Under the pieces are notes generated by a model. That model searched no databases, was not told the DNA's origin, and saw only the letters and a list, made by a program, of their open reading frames with translations. From assembly GCA_910577955.1 (NCBI GenBank), contig CAJTNC010000032.1, positions 1 through 32,467 on the forward strand: a stretch of 32,467 nucleotides of DNA, in the 5' to 3' direction. Shown piece by piece: positions 16,299-24,941 of the stretch (its first letter is position 1; every line of letters begins with the position of its first letter). A program made the position numbers and the translations under genes. Source of the stretch: an uncultured Lachnospiraceae bacterium. GTDB lineage: Bacteria; Bacillota; Clostridia; Lachnospirales; Lachnospiraceae.

Positions 16299-17495
16299 AT
16301 GTTTAAAACAGAGGCGGCCCCAAAAAGAATCCTGATATTTCTGCTGCTCTCCGCGCTGGGACTTGCCCTGCGCCTTATGGGGATCAGCTTTGAAAGCGGC
16401 GACTGGTACGAAAGCCTGTCAGTTTGGATAGCGGAACTTGACCGCGGCGGCCTGCAGGCTCTGTCACGATATACCGGCAACTACAATATGCCCTACGTCA
16501 CCTTTTTACTGCTTCTGACCTATCTGCCCATATCCCCGCTTACAGGGATCAAATGCCTGTCCATCCTGTTCGACTATATCTGCGCTTTCACCGGAGGGAA
16601 ACTTGCGGTTTTATGCTGTGAAGAGTCTGCCGTGTCAAAGGAAACAGTATTTCTGGCTGCATACGGAGGAATACTACTTGCCCCGACCGTCATAGTAAAC
16701 AGCGCATGGTGGGCGCAGTGCGATTCTATCTATGTAGGATTTGTCTTTTTAGCCATCTTCTATATGCTGAAAAATAAAACGGCGCGCAGTATGATCTTCT
16801 GGGGCGCCGCCCTTGCATTTAAACTTCAGACTGTTTTAGCGTTTCCGGTTCTCCTTATCTATTACTGGAAAAACAAGAAATTTTCTTTTGTCTATTTTTT
16901 GATCATTCCGCTGACCATGGAGACTTTGTGTCTGCCGGCGATCCTCGGGGGCTGTTCGCCCCTTATCTCGCTGACCACTTATCTGGGACAGACCGGTGAA
17001 AATCAGTCTATGTGTTACTTTTACTCTAATCTCTGGACGTTTTTCAACTGGGCGCCCTACTGGGTATTCGGCCGGATGGCCGTCGTCGGAACCGTGATCG
17101 CATTGCTGCTGATAGCCGTTTTGATCCTGTGCAGAGAATCCTATTTTGACCGGCGCAACATCCTTCCCTACTTCGTCTGGCTCACCATGACCGCCCTTTG
17201 TTTCCTCCCTAATATGCACGACCGTTACGGCTACATGATGGAACTGGGCGTGATCCTCTGCGCCGCCGTCAACCGACGGAAATGGTGGCAGGCAGTCACG
17301 CTTCAGGCGGTCACAATGGTTCTTTACGCCCCTGTGTATCTGCGCCGTTATCTGGAATATGATCCCAGAATCCCGGCGGCCGCTTGGTTGATCGTCTATT
17401 TTGCGGTTTCCTTTGAAATGATAAACGCCCTCATGGGCGCCAAAGAGAAGGAACAAAGACTCTCGGAAACAAAAGGAGAACGTCGGCATGTTTAA
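16299..17495 (+). CDS. Multi-pass membrane protein, GPI18-like mannosyltransferase family (COG5542-like)
   Basis: Integral membrane protein of 398 residues with roughly nine or ten hydrophobic helices. Features resembling the GPI18-like GT-C glycosyltransferase group are an acidic first outer loop (SFESGDWYESL), the NSAWWAQCDSIYVG motif, and NMHDRYGYMMELG near residue 320. Such enzymes would move a sugar from a lipid carrier to an outside acceptor; the real substrate is unknown. The start is chosen for AAGAGG 6 nt upstream and its position downstream of a strong promoter. The gene overlaps the next, related gene by 8 nt, so the two products are probably made together. Confidence 0.82.
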   Translation: MFKTEAAPKRILIFLLLSALGLALRLMGISFESGDWYESLSVWIAELDRGGLQALSRYTGNYNMPYVTFLLLLTYLPISPLTGIKCLSILFDYICAFTGGKLAVLCCEESAVSKETVFLAAYGGILLAPTVIVNSAWWAQCDSIYVGFVFLAIFYMLKNKTARSMIFWGAALAFKLQTVLAFPVLLIYYWKNKKFSFVYFLIIPLTMETLCLPAILGGCSPLISLTTYLGQTGENQSMCYFYSNLWTFFNWAPYWVFGRMAVVGTVIALLLIAVLILCRESYFDRRNILPYFVWLTMTALCFLPNMHDRYGYMMELGVILCAAVNRRKWWQAVTLQAVTMVLYAPVYLRRYLEYDPRIPAAAWLIVYFAVSFEMINALMGAKEKEQRLSETKGERRHV

Positions 17496-18399
17496 ATGGG
17501 AACAAAAACTAACAGAAATCATAGATAAGAAGCTGCCTCTGTTGGCGTTTTTTATCGTCACTCTGTCAGCATTTTATATGCGCAGGGCAGGATACTGGTA
17601 TTCCAGTTTTGATCTTCAAAATCATTTTTATCCCGAACTCCCGACTTATCTGCACACTCCGTTTTACACGCTTGTTATCAAAATGCTGCCGGCCATCTCC
17701 ATCACGCCGGTTCAGCAGGTCAAAATACTGGTTTGCCTTTTTGATCTCGCCGCAGCTCTGGGCGCGGTTCAGTTATTGAAAGAAACCGGACGATCGGACA
17801 GCCGGACCGCTTTGTTAGCCTGTTTTACCCTGCTGCTTGTATCTCCTCTGACGATAGAATCGGGGCTGCTTTGGATCCATGTCGATTCCCTATGTATGTC
17901 CGCCTTTTTATGGGCGATGGTATTATACAAGCGGAAACGCTCTGTTCCGGCAGGTATTTTAGCCGGAATCGGCGCCGCCCTCCTCACACAGTACGCCCTC
18001 CTGCTTCTGCTTCCGGTTCTTTTTGCATACAAAAAAACACCGGAACTATCTTCCTCAGAGCGTTCCGAAATAAAGCTGCCCCCCCGTCGGTTTCTCTTCC
18101 CGTGCACTGCACTGATCACGGGACTTATCCTCAATGCCGCTGCTGTCGGCATCTTAGATACGGACTGGCGCACAGGCCTGTTTGGGTTGGTCAACTGGCT
18201 CGTGATAAGCCCTGAAAGCGGCACGGTTTTCTCGGGTTTTATCTCTTGGTTGAAAACTATGCCTGCCTATCTGGGATATATGATCGGCACGCTGTCCTTG
18301 CTCACCGCTTTTATGAAGCCTAAATACCGCGTCCCCGCAGCCGTCATACATGTGCTCCTTCTTCTGTATATCGGGCATATCCTGCAGCAGGGCTGGTAA
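17488..18399 (+). CDS. Shortened membrane paralogue of the preceding GPI18-like protein
   Basis: Integral membrane protein of 303 residues with about seven or eight hydrophobic helices. It looks homologous to the preceding protein: VKILVCLFDLAAALGAVQLL aligns with IKCLSILFDYICAFTGGKLA, and SGLLWIHVDSLCMSAF with NSAWWAQCDSIYVGFV. It is about 95 residues shorter, lacks the HDRYGYM-like C-terminal region, and the acidic first loop is altered, so it may be a non-catalytic partner. AAAAGGAG lies 9 nt before the ATG. It meets gatB tail to tail, with only 16 nt between stops and no terminator seen. Confidence 0.8.
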   Translation: MFKWEQKLTEIIDKKLPLLAFFIVTLSAFYMRRAGYWYSSFDLQNHFYPELPTYLHTPFYTLVIKMLPAISITPVQQVKILVCLFDLAAALGAVQLLKETGRSDSRTALLACFTLLLVSPLTIESGLLWIHVDSLCMSAFLWAMVLYKRKRSVPAGILAGIGAALLTQYALLLLLPVLFAYKKTPELSSSERSEIKLPPRRFLFPCTALITGLILNAAAVGILDTDWRTGLFGLVNWLVISPESGTVFSGFISWLKTMPAYLGYMIGTLSLLTAFMKPKYRVPAAVIHVLLLLYIGHILQQGW

Positions 18400-18415
18400 T
18401 ACCATACCAAACAGG

Positions 18416-19849
18416 TCACCCCAACATTTCCCGCAGCATCCGGTTCACCTGCTCCGGGTCCGCTTTCCCTTTCATCGCTTTCATGGTCTGTCCCACAAGG
18501 AAGCCGATGGCTCTCTGCTTGCCGCCTTTATAATCCGCCGCAGACCGGGGATTTTCCTCCAGAACTTTTTCCACAGCCTCCCGCAGCCTCCCCTCGTCAT
18601 AAACGGTCTTTAACCCGCGCTCCTCCACATAAACTTCGGGATCCACATCCTCCTCAAACATCTTCTCAAAAACTTCCTTTGCCACAGAACCCGTTATCGC
18701 TTTGCTCTCCACAAGGGAGAGTAACGCCGCCAGATGTCCGGGGGAAAACCGGATATCCTCGGCATCCATATTCCGTTCTTTCAAAAGCCGAAGCGTCTCC
18801 CCCATCAGCCAGTTGGAAACTTTCTTCGGCTGACCGCCGAGAGCCGCCGTCTCCTCAAACAGATCCGCCATCTGCTTTGATTCCGTGATAATGTCTATAT
18901 CGTACTCCGGAATATCGTATTCCCGTTTAAAGCGTTCTATCTTCTCTGTCCGAAACTCCGGCTGCTTTGCCAGAATCTCCCCCAGCATCTCCTCGCTCAC
19001 ATGCACCGGCATCAGATCCGGATCCGGAAAATACCGGTAATCTCTGGCATCCTCCTTACTGCGCATGGCGTAGGAACAGCCCTTGTTTTCATCCCACCTT
19101 CTGGTCTCAGACACCACGGAATTTCCTTCCGCAAGCAGCCCAATCTGCCTTTCCCTCTCATTTTCAACGGCGTGAATAATAGCCCGGAAAGAATTCAGAT
19201 TTTTCATCTCCGTTCTCGTCCCAAGCTCCTCTTTGCCCGCTTCCCTGACAGAAAGATTCACGTCCGCCCGCATGGAACCCTCCTGCAGCTTACAGTCGGA
19301 AGCCCCCAGATACCGGATCAGCATCCGCAGTTTCTCCAGATATGCGATCACTTCCTCCGCACTCCTCATATCCGGTTCCGATACGATCTCGATCAGAGGA
19401 ACGCCGGAGCGGTTATGATCCACCAGAGAACATTGAAACCGCTCGTCATGGATCAGTTTTCCCGCATCCTCCTCCATATGAATCTCATGGATACCCACAA
19501 ATTTCTTTCCGCTTCCCGTCTCTATCTCCACTTTTCCGTTTCTGCAGATCGGCAGATACAACTGGGATATCTGATAGTTCTGCGGATTGTCGGGATAAAA
19601 ATAATTCTTTCTGTCAAATTTGGAATCTCTTGTGATTTCACAGCCTGTGGCAAGACCTACCGCCACCGCATATTCCAACACCTGTCTGTTTAATACCGGA
19701 AGGGCTCCCGGCATCCCGGTACAGACCGGACAGGTGTGGCTGTTTGGCTCCCCGCCGAAGGCAGTGGAACATCCGCAGAATATTTTTGTTTTCGTGGCAA
19801 GCTCCACATGCACTTCCAGCCCTATGACTGTTTCGTAATCTCCTCTCAT
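18416..19849 (-). CDS. gatB: Aspartyl/glutamyl-tRNA amidotransferase subunit B
   Basis: Subunit B (477 residues, normal length) of the GatCAB complex, which turns Glu-tRNA(Gln) and/or Asp-tRNA(Asn) into the amide forms. It binds the tRNA and holds the kinase site that activates the acid. The N-terminus YETVIGLEVHVEL is the family signature; CGCSTAF and CPVCTG supply the zinc cysteines; the C-terminus has the YqeY-like tail domain (GFLVGQTMKAMKGKADP). Its ATG overlaps the gatA stop by four bases (ATGA). Confidence 0.98.
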   Translation of the reverse strand: MRGDYETVIGLEVHVELATKTKIFCGCSTAFGGEPNSHTCPVCTGMPGALPVLNRQVLEYAVAVGLATGCEITRDSKFDRKNYFYPDNPQNYQISQLYLPICRNGKVEIETGSGKKFVGIHEIHMEEDAGKLIHDERFQCSLVDHNRSGVPLIEIVSEPDMRSAEEVIAYLEKLRMLIRYLGASDCKLQEGSMRADVNLSVREAGKEELGTRTEMKNLNSFRAIIHAVENERERQIGLLAEGNSVVSETRRWDENKGCSYAMRSKEDARDYRYFPDPDLMPVHVSEEMLGEILAKQPEFRTEKIERFKREYDIPEYDIDIITESKQMADLFEETAALGGQPKKVSNWLMGETLRLLKERNMDAEDIRFSPGHLAALLSLVESKAITGSVAKEVFEKMFEEDVDPEVYVEERGLKTVYDEGRLREAVEKVLEENPRSAADYKGGKQRAIGFLVGQTMKAMKGKADPEQVNRMLREMLG

Positions 19850-21294
19850 GGGGCTACCAAACCCTTTCTCTTTTCGTAGGTGTAAGCCGCCCGGATCAGT
19901 TTCTTCTCCGCAAAGCAGTCCCCGATCAGCTGCAAACCGATAGGCAGCCCGCTTTTGTCTTTCCCGCAGGGCACGGAAATCCCCGGCAGCCCCGCCAGAT
20001 TCACCGCGATCGTATAGATATCCCCGAGATACATTTTCAAAGGATCCGATAAACTTTCCCCAAGCTTAGGCGCTGTGGAGGGCGCCACAGGCCCGAGGAT
20101 CAGGTCGTACTTTTCAAAAGCCTGATCGAAGGCCCTTTTGATCAACGCTTTCGTGCGCAGCGCTTTCAAATAATAAGCGTCATAATAGCCGGAACTCAGC
20201 ACAAAACTGCCCAACATGATCCGCCGCTTTACTTCCGCCCCGAACCCTTCGGAGCGGGTCCTCTTATACATATCGTGAAGATCCTTGACTTTCTCTGCCC
20301 GGTAACCGTATTTGATACCGTCAAACCGCTCCAAATTGGAGCTTGCCTCCGCTGTGGCGATGGTATAATAAGCCGGGACCGCGTACTGCACCATGCCCAA
20401 ATCAAATTCCTCCACCGCCGCCCCGGCTTTTTTCAGCGTCTCCGCCGCCGCAAGCACGGCGCACCTTACGTCCTGATCCAGCCCTTCCCCGAAATAGTCT
20501 TTCGGGATACCGATCCGCATCCCCGTCACGTCTTCCCGCAGAGCTTCCGAAAAGTCCCTCGCCGCCTCTGGTACAGAAGTGGAATCTTTCTGATCATAGG
20601 ACGCCACCGCCTCCAACAGACAAGCTCCATCCGCCACATCTTTCGTCAGCGTCCCGATCTGATCCAGAGAGGAGGCGTAGGCCACCAGTCCGTATCTGGA
20701 CACTGTGCCGTAGGTAGGTTTTAATCCCACCACCCCGCAGTGGGAAGCCGGCTGTCTGATGGAACCGCCGGTATCGGACCCAAGCGCCATAAAACATTCC
20801 GAAAGCGCCACCGCCGCCGCCGAACCGCCCGAGGATCCTCCGGGCACATGCTCCGGATCTGCAGGGTTTCTCGTGACGCCGTGACAGGATGTCTCCGTAG
20901 TGGAACCCATCGCAAATTCATCCATGTTGGTCTTGCCGATCATCACCGCCCCGGCCCTTTCCAGATTTTCCACCGCCGTGGCGGAATAGGAGGGGACAAA
21001 GTTCCAAAGCATCTTCGAAGCGCAGCTTGTGAGCATGCCTTTTGTACACAGGTTATCTTTCACTGCCGCGGGCACCCCGGCCAAAGGGCCTCTCAGTTCC
21101 CCCGCCTCGATCTTTTTCTGCACGCCCGCCGCTCTCTCAAGGGCGCTTTTTTTGTCCGCCGTGATATAGCAGTGGTATTCCTCTTCCTTTTCCCCGATGC
21201 GTTCAAACACCGCCTCCATAGCCTCAATGGCGGTATATTGTCCGGCTTTTATCTTTCGGGCCAGCTCCAGTGCCGTACAATCCAGAATACTCAT
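19846..21294 (-). CDS. gatA: Aspartyl/glutamyl-tRNA amidotransferase subunit A
   Basis: Glutaminase subunit of GatCAB, 482 residues, an amidase-signature enzyme that frees ammonia from glutamine and channels it to GatB. The Ser-cisSer-Lys triad is visible as K79 (PAAVKDNL), S154 (PGGSSGGSAA) and S178 (SDTGGSIRQP). These numbers equal those known for S. aureus GatA when the start is ATG 21294, which supports that start over one 13 codons upstream; GGGAGAG lies about 11 nt before it. An acetyltransferase gene lies between gatC and gatA. Confidence 0.97.
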   Translation of the reverse strand: MSILDCTALELARKIKAGQYTAIEAMEAVFERIGEKEEEYHCYITADKKSALERAAGVQKKIEAGELRGPLAGVPAAVKDNLCTKGMLTSCASKMLWNFVPSYSATAVENLERAGAVMIGKTNMDEFAMGSTTETSCHGVTRNPADPEHVPGGSSGGSAAAVALSECFMALGSDTGGSIRQPASHCGVVGLKPTYGTVSRYGLVAYASSLDQIGTLTKDVADGACLLEAVASYDQKDSTSVPEAARDFSEALREDVTGMRIGIPKDYFGEGLDQDVRCAVLAAAETLKKAGAAVEEFDLGMVQYAVPAYYTIATAEASSNLERFDGIKYGYRAEKVKDLHDMYKRTRSEGFGAEVKRRIMLGSFVLSSGYYDAYYLKALRTKALIKRAFDQAFEKYDLILGPVAPSTAPKLGESLSDPLKMYLGDIYTIAVNLAGLPGISVPCGKDKSGLPIGLQLIGDCFAEKKLIRAAYTYEKRKGLVAP

Positions 21295-21314
21295 ACTTGC
21301 CCATCTCTCCCTGA

Positions 21315-21821
21315 TTATCTCAAATCGAGACACATGATATCAAAATCAAAATATGTTTCTCCTATTTTAAAATACGCCGGCATTCTGCCCGCACATTTAA
21401 ATCCATACTTCTCATACAGATGGATCGCCGCCCCATTGTCACTCCTCACCTCGAGCTTTACGATCTCTATTCCCGCCTCACGGGCGTACCCGATAAGCCG
21501 CTCCACAAGCATACCGCCGATCCCTTTATTCCAATGATCTCTTACTACCCCCAAACCGATCTCTGCAACATGGCTCATCCTGCGCGGCAGTCCGTTCAAA
21601 CTGCCGTTCCCTATCAGTTCTCCGTCCTTCCACACGCCGTAATGAACGGAGTTTTCCAAACAACGCATCTGCTCCAGATGTTCCCTCTCCTGTTCCACCG
21701 TCACTGAAAGCCCTTCCTTCCCGAAAGTCAGATTATCCGTCTCCCCGCCCGTCCTTTTCAGACAGGCAAGCAGCGCCTCCGCATCCTCTGGCGCAAGCTC
21801 TCGTATTTCAAACTGTTCCAT
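21315..21821 (-). CDS. GNAT family N-acetyltransferase
   Basis: Cytoplasmic acetyltransferase of 168 residues using acetyl-CoA. The acetyl-CoA-binding motif A is GLGVVRDHWNKGIGGMLVERLI, whose WNKGIGG gives the pyrophosphate loop, followed by LEVRSDNGAAIHLYEKYGF, the usual C-terminal motif. The acceptor, whether protein, antibiotic or small amine, cannot be told. The start at 21821 has AAGGAGAGG upstream; the frame is open for 30 more codons but those overlap the end of gatC. It sits between gatC (47-nt gap) and gatA (20-nt gap) in the same direction, so it is expected to be co-transcribed. Confidence 0.9.
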   Translation of the reverse strand: MEQFEIRELAPEDAEALLACLKRTGGETDNLTFGKEGLSVTVEQEREHLEQMRCLENSVHYGVWKDGELIGNGSLNGLPRRMSHVAEIGLGVVRDHWNKGIGGMLVERLIGYAREAGIEIVKLEVRSDNGAAIHLYEKYGFKCAGRMPAYFKIGETYFDFDIMCLDLR

Positions 21822-21868
21822 GTTCCTCTCCTTTTTGTCTGTTTCTCTATTCTGCCTTATGGCGCGGT

Positions 21869-22162
21869 TCACCCAAAGGTCTTTGGCACTGCAAACATGT
21901 CCCCTCTGCATTCCGGCGCGTTTGACAAGGCATCCGCTCTGCCGTCCCCGTTTGTCACCACATCTTCCCTGAACACATTCCTCGCAGGCAGCACATGGGA
22001 CATGGGTTCTGTCCCCGAGGTATCTAACTCACTTAACTGATCGATATAGTCAAGCATCCGCCCCATGTCCCTTTTCGCCGCTTCCCTCTCCTCCTCGGAA
22101 AGTTCTAATTTCGCCAAGATTTCCACATAATCGATGGCAGCATCGTCTATCGCATTGGCCAT
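21869..22162 (-). CDS. gatC: Aspartyl/glutamyl-tRNA amidotransferase subunit C
   Basis: Small subunit (97 residues) that ties GatA to GatB. Family features are the N-terminal DYVEILAKLELSEEERE, the DMGRMLDYIDQLSELDTSGTEPMSHVLP core and the VFREDVV stretch. AAAGGGAGAG lies just before the ATG. It follows dapL after 55 nt. Confidence 0.96.
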   Translation of the reverse strand: MANAIDDAAIDYVEILAKLELSEEEREAAKRDMGRMLDYIDQLSELDTSGTEPMSHVLPARNVFREDVVTNGDGRADALSNAPECRGDMFAVPKTFG

Positions 22163-22217
22163 GTCCAGCTCTCCCTTTCAGATACCGCTTTTGCCGTCAA
22201 TCCCTGACCCCTGTCTT

Positions 22218-23432
22218 TTACAGCGCCCGGATCCTTTTAAGCGCCTCCACTGCATTCTCGTGAGTGCCGAAGGCTGTCAGTCTGAAATAACCTTCGCCGC
22301 TTGGTCCGAACCCCGAACCCGGCGTGCCGATCACATTGGCATTTTCCAACAGATAATCGAAGAACTCCCAGCTTGTCATGTTGTCCGGCGTCTTCATCCA
22401 GATATAGGGCGCGTTTACACCGCCGTAGACCGTATAGCCCGCCTCTCTCAGCCCCTCTCTCACATAGGCCGCATTGCTCATATAATATGCTACCTGTTTC
22501 GCAAGCTGCTCTTTCCCCTCCGGAGAATAAACGGCTTCTCCCGCCTTCTGGATAATATAAGGCGCCCCGTTGTATTTCGTCCCATGTCTTCTAGCCCAGA
22601 GCGCGTGCAGTTTTGTTCCGTCTCTCTCCAGATCCTTAGGGATCACCGTAAACCCAAGTCTCACACCCGTAAATCCCGCATTTTTGGAAAAGGACCTGAT
22701 CTCGATGGCACAGCTCCTTGCCCCCTCGCATTCATAGATGCTGTGAGGCACATTCTCCTCGGAGATATAAGCTTCATAGGCCGCATCATAAATAATGACA
22801 GCCCCTGTCTTATTTGCGTAATCCACCCACACCTGCAGTTCTTCTTTCGTCAACGCCACACCGATGGGATTATTCGGATAACACAGATAGATGATATCCG
22901 GCGTCTTTTCCGGCAGGGCCGGCGAAAATCCGTTCTCTGCGGTACAGGGCATATAGATCACATCGCTCCACGTCTCCGTTTTGGCATCGTATGTACCTGT
23001 TCTGCCCGCCATCACGTTGGTGTCCACATAGACCGGATACACCGGATCACAGACCGCGATCTTGTTGTCCTTGCTGAAAATTTCCTGAATATTTCCGCAG
23101 TCGCACTTTGCCCCGTCCGACACAAAAATCTCATCCGCCGCAACGTCGCAGCCTCTCGCCTGATAATCGTTTTTCACAATGGCATTGCGCAAAAATTCAT
23201 ACCCCAGATCCGGCGCATAACCGCGAAACGTCTCCGGACAAGCCATCTCATCTACCGCACTGTGCAGCGCCTCAACAATAGCCGGCACAAGAGGCTGCGT
23301 CACATCGCCGATCCCCATCCGCACAAGATCCTTATCCGGATGTTTTTCCTTATAGGCAGCAGTCTTTTTCCCGATCGTGGAAAACAGATAACTTCCCGGC
23401 AGCTTCAAATAATCTTCGTTGATTTTGTACAT
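22218..23432 (-). CDS. dapL: LL-diaminopimelate aminotransferase
   Basis: PLP-dependent aminotransferase of 404 residues that makes LL-diaminopimelate from tetrahydrodipicolinate and glutamate in one step, bypassing the acylated intermediates of lysine and cell-wall synthesis. The N-terminus INEDYLKLPGSYLFSTIGKK is typical of DapL; VSDGAKCDCGNIQEIF and YPNNPIG are cofactor-site blocks; K250 in SFSKNAGFTG is the PLP lysine. GGAGGAGAACG precedes the ATG. It lies 30 nt after dapF, which takes its product. Confidence 0.97.
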   Translation of the reverse strand: MYKINEDYLKLPGSYLFSTIGKKTAAYKEKHPDKDLVRMGIGDVTQPLVPAIVEALHSAVDEMACPETFRGYAPDLGYEFLRNAIVKNDYQARGCDVAADEIFVSDGAKCDCGNIQEIFSKDNKIAVCDPVYPVYVDTNVMAGRTGTYDAKTETWSDVIYMPCTAENGFSPALPEKTPDIIYLCYPNNPIGVALTKEELQVWVDYANKTGAVIIYDAAYEAYISEENVPHSIYECEGARSCAIEIRSFSKNAGFTGVRLGFTVIPKDLERDGTKLHALWARRHGTKYNGAPYIIQKAGEAVYSPEGKEQLAKQVAYYMSNAAYVREGLREAGYTVYGGVNAPYIWMKTPDNMTSWEFFDYLLENANVIGTPGSGFGPSGEGYFRLTAFGTHENAVEALKRIRAL

Positions 23433-23462
23433 CGTTCTCCTCCATTTCCAGTTCTGTTTTAT

Positions 23463-24311
23463 TTACAAAATTTCCCAAACTCCCTCATAGACGGTAGCCG
23501 CGGGGCCGGTCATCGATATCAAGTCCGTCTCCTGATCCCACTCTATGAACAGTTCTCCTCCCAACAGTTTAACAGTAACCGCATTGTCCGTCAAACCGTT
23601 CCGGATACAGGCGGCCGCTGTGGCGCAGCTCCCGGTGCCGCAGGCTAAAGTCTCGCCGCTGCCCCGCTCCCAGACCCGCATCTCCACATGGGTTTTGTCT
23701 ATCACCTTCACAAACTCCGTGTTGATGCGTCTCGGAAACCTCTCATGATTCTCAAAAAGCGGACCGATCTTCTCCAGATCAAGCCCTGCCACATCTTCCA
23801 CAAATATCACAGCATGGGGATTCCCCATTGACACGCATGTCATATAATATGTCGTTCCGTTTACCTCTATAGGTACATTCACCGCTTCTTCTGCGCCTTC
23901 CGGCATCTCCACCGGAATCTCTGCCGGTGCAAAGACAGGACTTCCCATATTTACTTTTGCGGCCGACATCTTTCCTCTTTCCACTTCCAGTTCCAGATAC
24001 TTGATCTGCCCGCCGCTTATGATACTGATCTCCTTTTTATCTGTGAACCCTTTGTCATACACATATTTCGCCACGCACCGGATGCCGTTTCCGCACATCT
24101 CGCCCCTTGTGCCGTCGGCATTCCACATCTCCATCTCAAAATCCGCCTGATCCGAAGCATTGATAAAGATCACGCCGTCCGAACCGATGCCGAAATGCCT
24201 GTCGCTCATCTTCCTCACAAGTTCCGGTTTTTTTCCCTCCTCCACCGTCTCTTCCATTCCGTTAATGTAAACATAGTCATTGCCGCAGCCGTGCATTTTG
24301 GTAAATTTCAT
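23463..24311 (-). CDS. dapF: Diaminopimelate epimerase
   Basis: Cytoplasmic epimerase of 282 residues converting LL- to meso-diaminopimelate, the precursor of lysine and peptidoglycan. The two catalytic cysteines are C73 in EMCGNGIRC and C224 in LACGTGSCA. It starts MKFTKMHGCGNDYVY, typical of the family. GGAGGGGAGG lies just before the ATG. It is first of the run dapF-dapL-gatC-GNAT-gatA-gatB. A weak promoter (TTGTAT, 18 nt, TAAATT) can be read in the 84-nt gap, which also holds a perfect 12-bp palindrome. Confidence 0.97.
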   Translation of the reverse strand: MKFTKMHGCGNDYVYINGMEETVEEGKKPELVRKMSDRHFGIGSDGVIFINASDQADFEMEMWNADGTRGEMCGNGIRCVAKYVYDKGFTDKKEISIISGGQIKYLELEVERGKMSAAKVNMGSPVFAPAEIPVEMPEGAEEAVNVPIEVNGTTYYMTCVSMGNPHAVIFVEDVAGLDLEKIGPLFENHERFPRRINTEFVKVIDKTHVEMRVWERGSGETLACGTGSCATAAACIRNGLTDNAVTVKLLGGELFIEWDQETDLISMTGPAATVYEGVWEIL

Positions 24312-24333
24312 ATATTCCTCCCCTCCGGCCTGT

Positions 24334-24345
24334 CATAAATTTATG
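24334..24345. promoter_or_regulatory. Perfect 12-bp palindrome in the dapF divergent gap, operator candidate
   Basis: CATAAATTTATG reads the same on both strands and lies between dapF (minus) and the 158-residue membrane protein gene (plus), overlapping the best -10 candidate for dapF. It could bind a dimeric repressor, but short AT-rich palindromes also arise by chance. Confidence 0.3.
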
Positions 24346-24395
24346 CTCTCCCTAATAAGATATACAAAGTAACGGTTTTAGCCCCGGGAGAGCCT

Positions 24396-24872
24396 ATGAG
24401 TTCCAAAACAAAAATTGTCGTACTGCACTTAAAAGAATTGATCTATACAGGAATATTTGTCGTACTGGGCATCCTCTTTATCATACTGTTGTTTATCATG
24501 TTCCGTTCCGATAAGGACACACCGGAAAATACGCCGGATACGCCCGGAACAGAGACAGAAACACAGGATGGAGAGCAGACTCCCATCTACCAGCCCGGCG
24601 CTTACCGAAGCGCCCTCTATCTGGACGACGAGACTGTAGAGATCAATATCACCGTAGATGAGACGAATATCATCTCTTTGACCCTGCTGCCATTAAGCGA
24701 CAAAGTCTCCACTATGTATCCGCTCCTTGAGCCCTCTTTCAATGCGCTCTCCGAGCAGATCTGTGAGAAGCAGTCGCTAGACAACATCACCTACTCGGAT
24801 GAGACGGCCTATACTTCCGAACTCCTGTTAGAAGTCATCGGAGATACGTTAGCCAAAGTGCAGGCTCCATAG
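24396..24872 (+). CDS. Membrane-anchored protein with weak FMN-binding-like C-terminal domain
   Basis: Protein of 158 residues I cannot name. It has a short cytoplasmic start, one membrane helix (about 16-36), a Pro/Thr/Asp/Glu-rich linker (about 40-62) and an outside domain of ~95 residues. That domain runs YRSALYLDDETVEINITVDETNI and ends SDETAYTSELLLEVIGDTL, which recalls the FMN_bind pattern (beta strands, then SGAT-x-TS before a final helix). SGAT is changed to SDET, so flavin attachment or binding is doubtful. It is divergent from dapF. GGGAGAG precedes the ATG at slightly short spacing. Confidence 0.75.
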   Translation: MSSKTKIVVLHLKELIYTGIFVVLGILFIILLFIMFRSDKDTPENTPDTPGTETETQDGEQTPIYQPGAYRSALYLDDETVEINITVDETNIISLTLLPLSDKVSTMYPLLEPSFNALSEQICEKQSLDNITYSDETAYTSELLLEVIGDTLAKVQAP

Positions 24873-24894
24873 AAACAACACCTTCGCATGCCAT

Positions 24895-24927
24895 GAAGCG
24901 GTTCCGTTTCCTTTCAGGATCCGCTTC
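24895..24927. terminator. Hairpin between convergent genes, candidate bidirectional terminator
   Basis: GAAGCGG pairs with CCGCTTC (24895-24901 with 24921-24927); after one mismatch TCC pairs with GGA around an 11-nt loop. It lies between the stop of the membrane-anchored protein gene (plus) and the stop of nadE (minus). Neither strand has a proper T run, so activity as an intrinsic terminator is uncertain. Confidence 0.45.
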
Positions 24928-24941
24928 GCGGCGTCCGCTAT

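Noticed and set aside
22134..23648. A 504-codon plus-strand open frame opposite dapL and dapF
   Set aside because: It is antisense to two certain enzymes with intact active sites, lacks a ribosome binding site, and its translation is rich in Arg, His and Ile with no domain. It is a by-product of the codon bias of the real genes.
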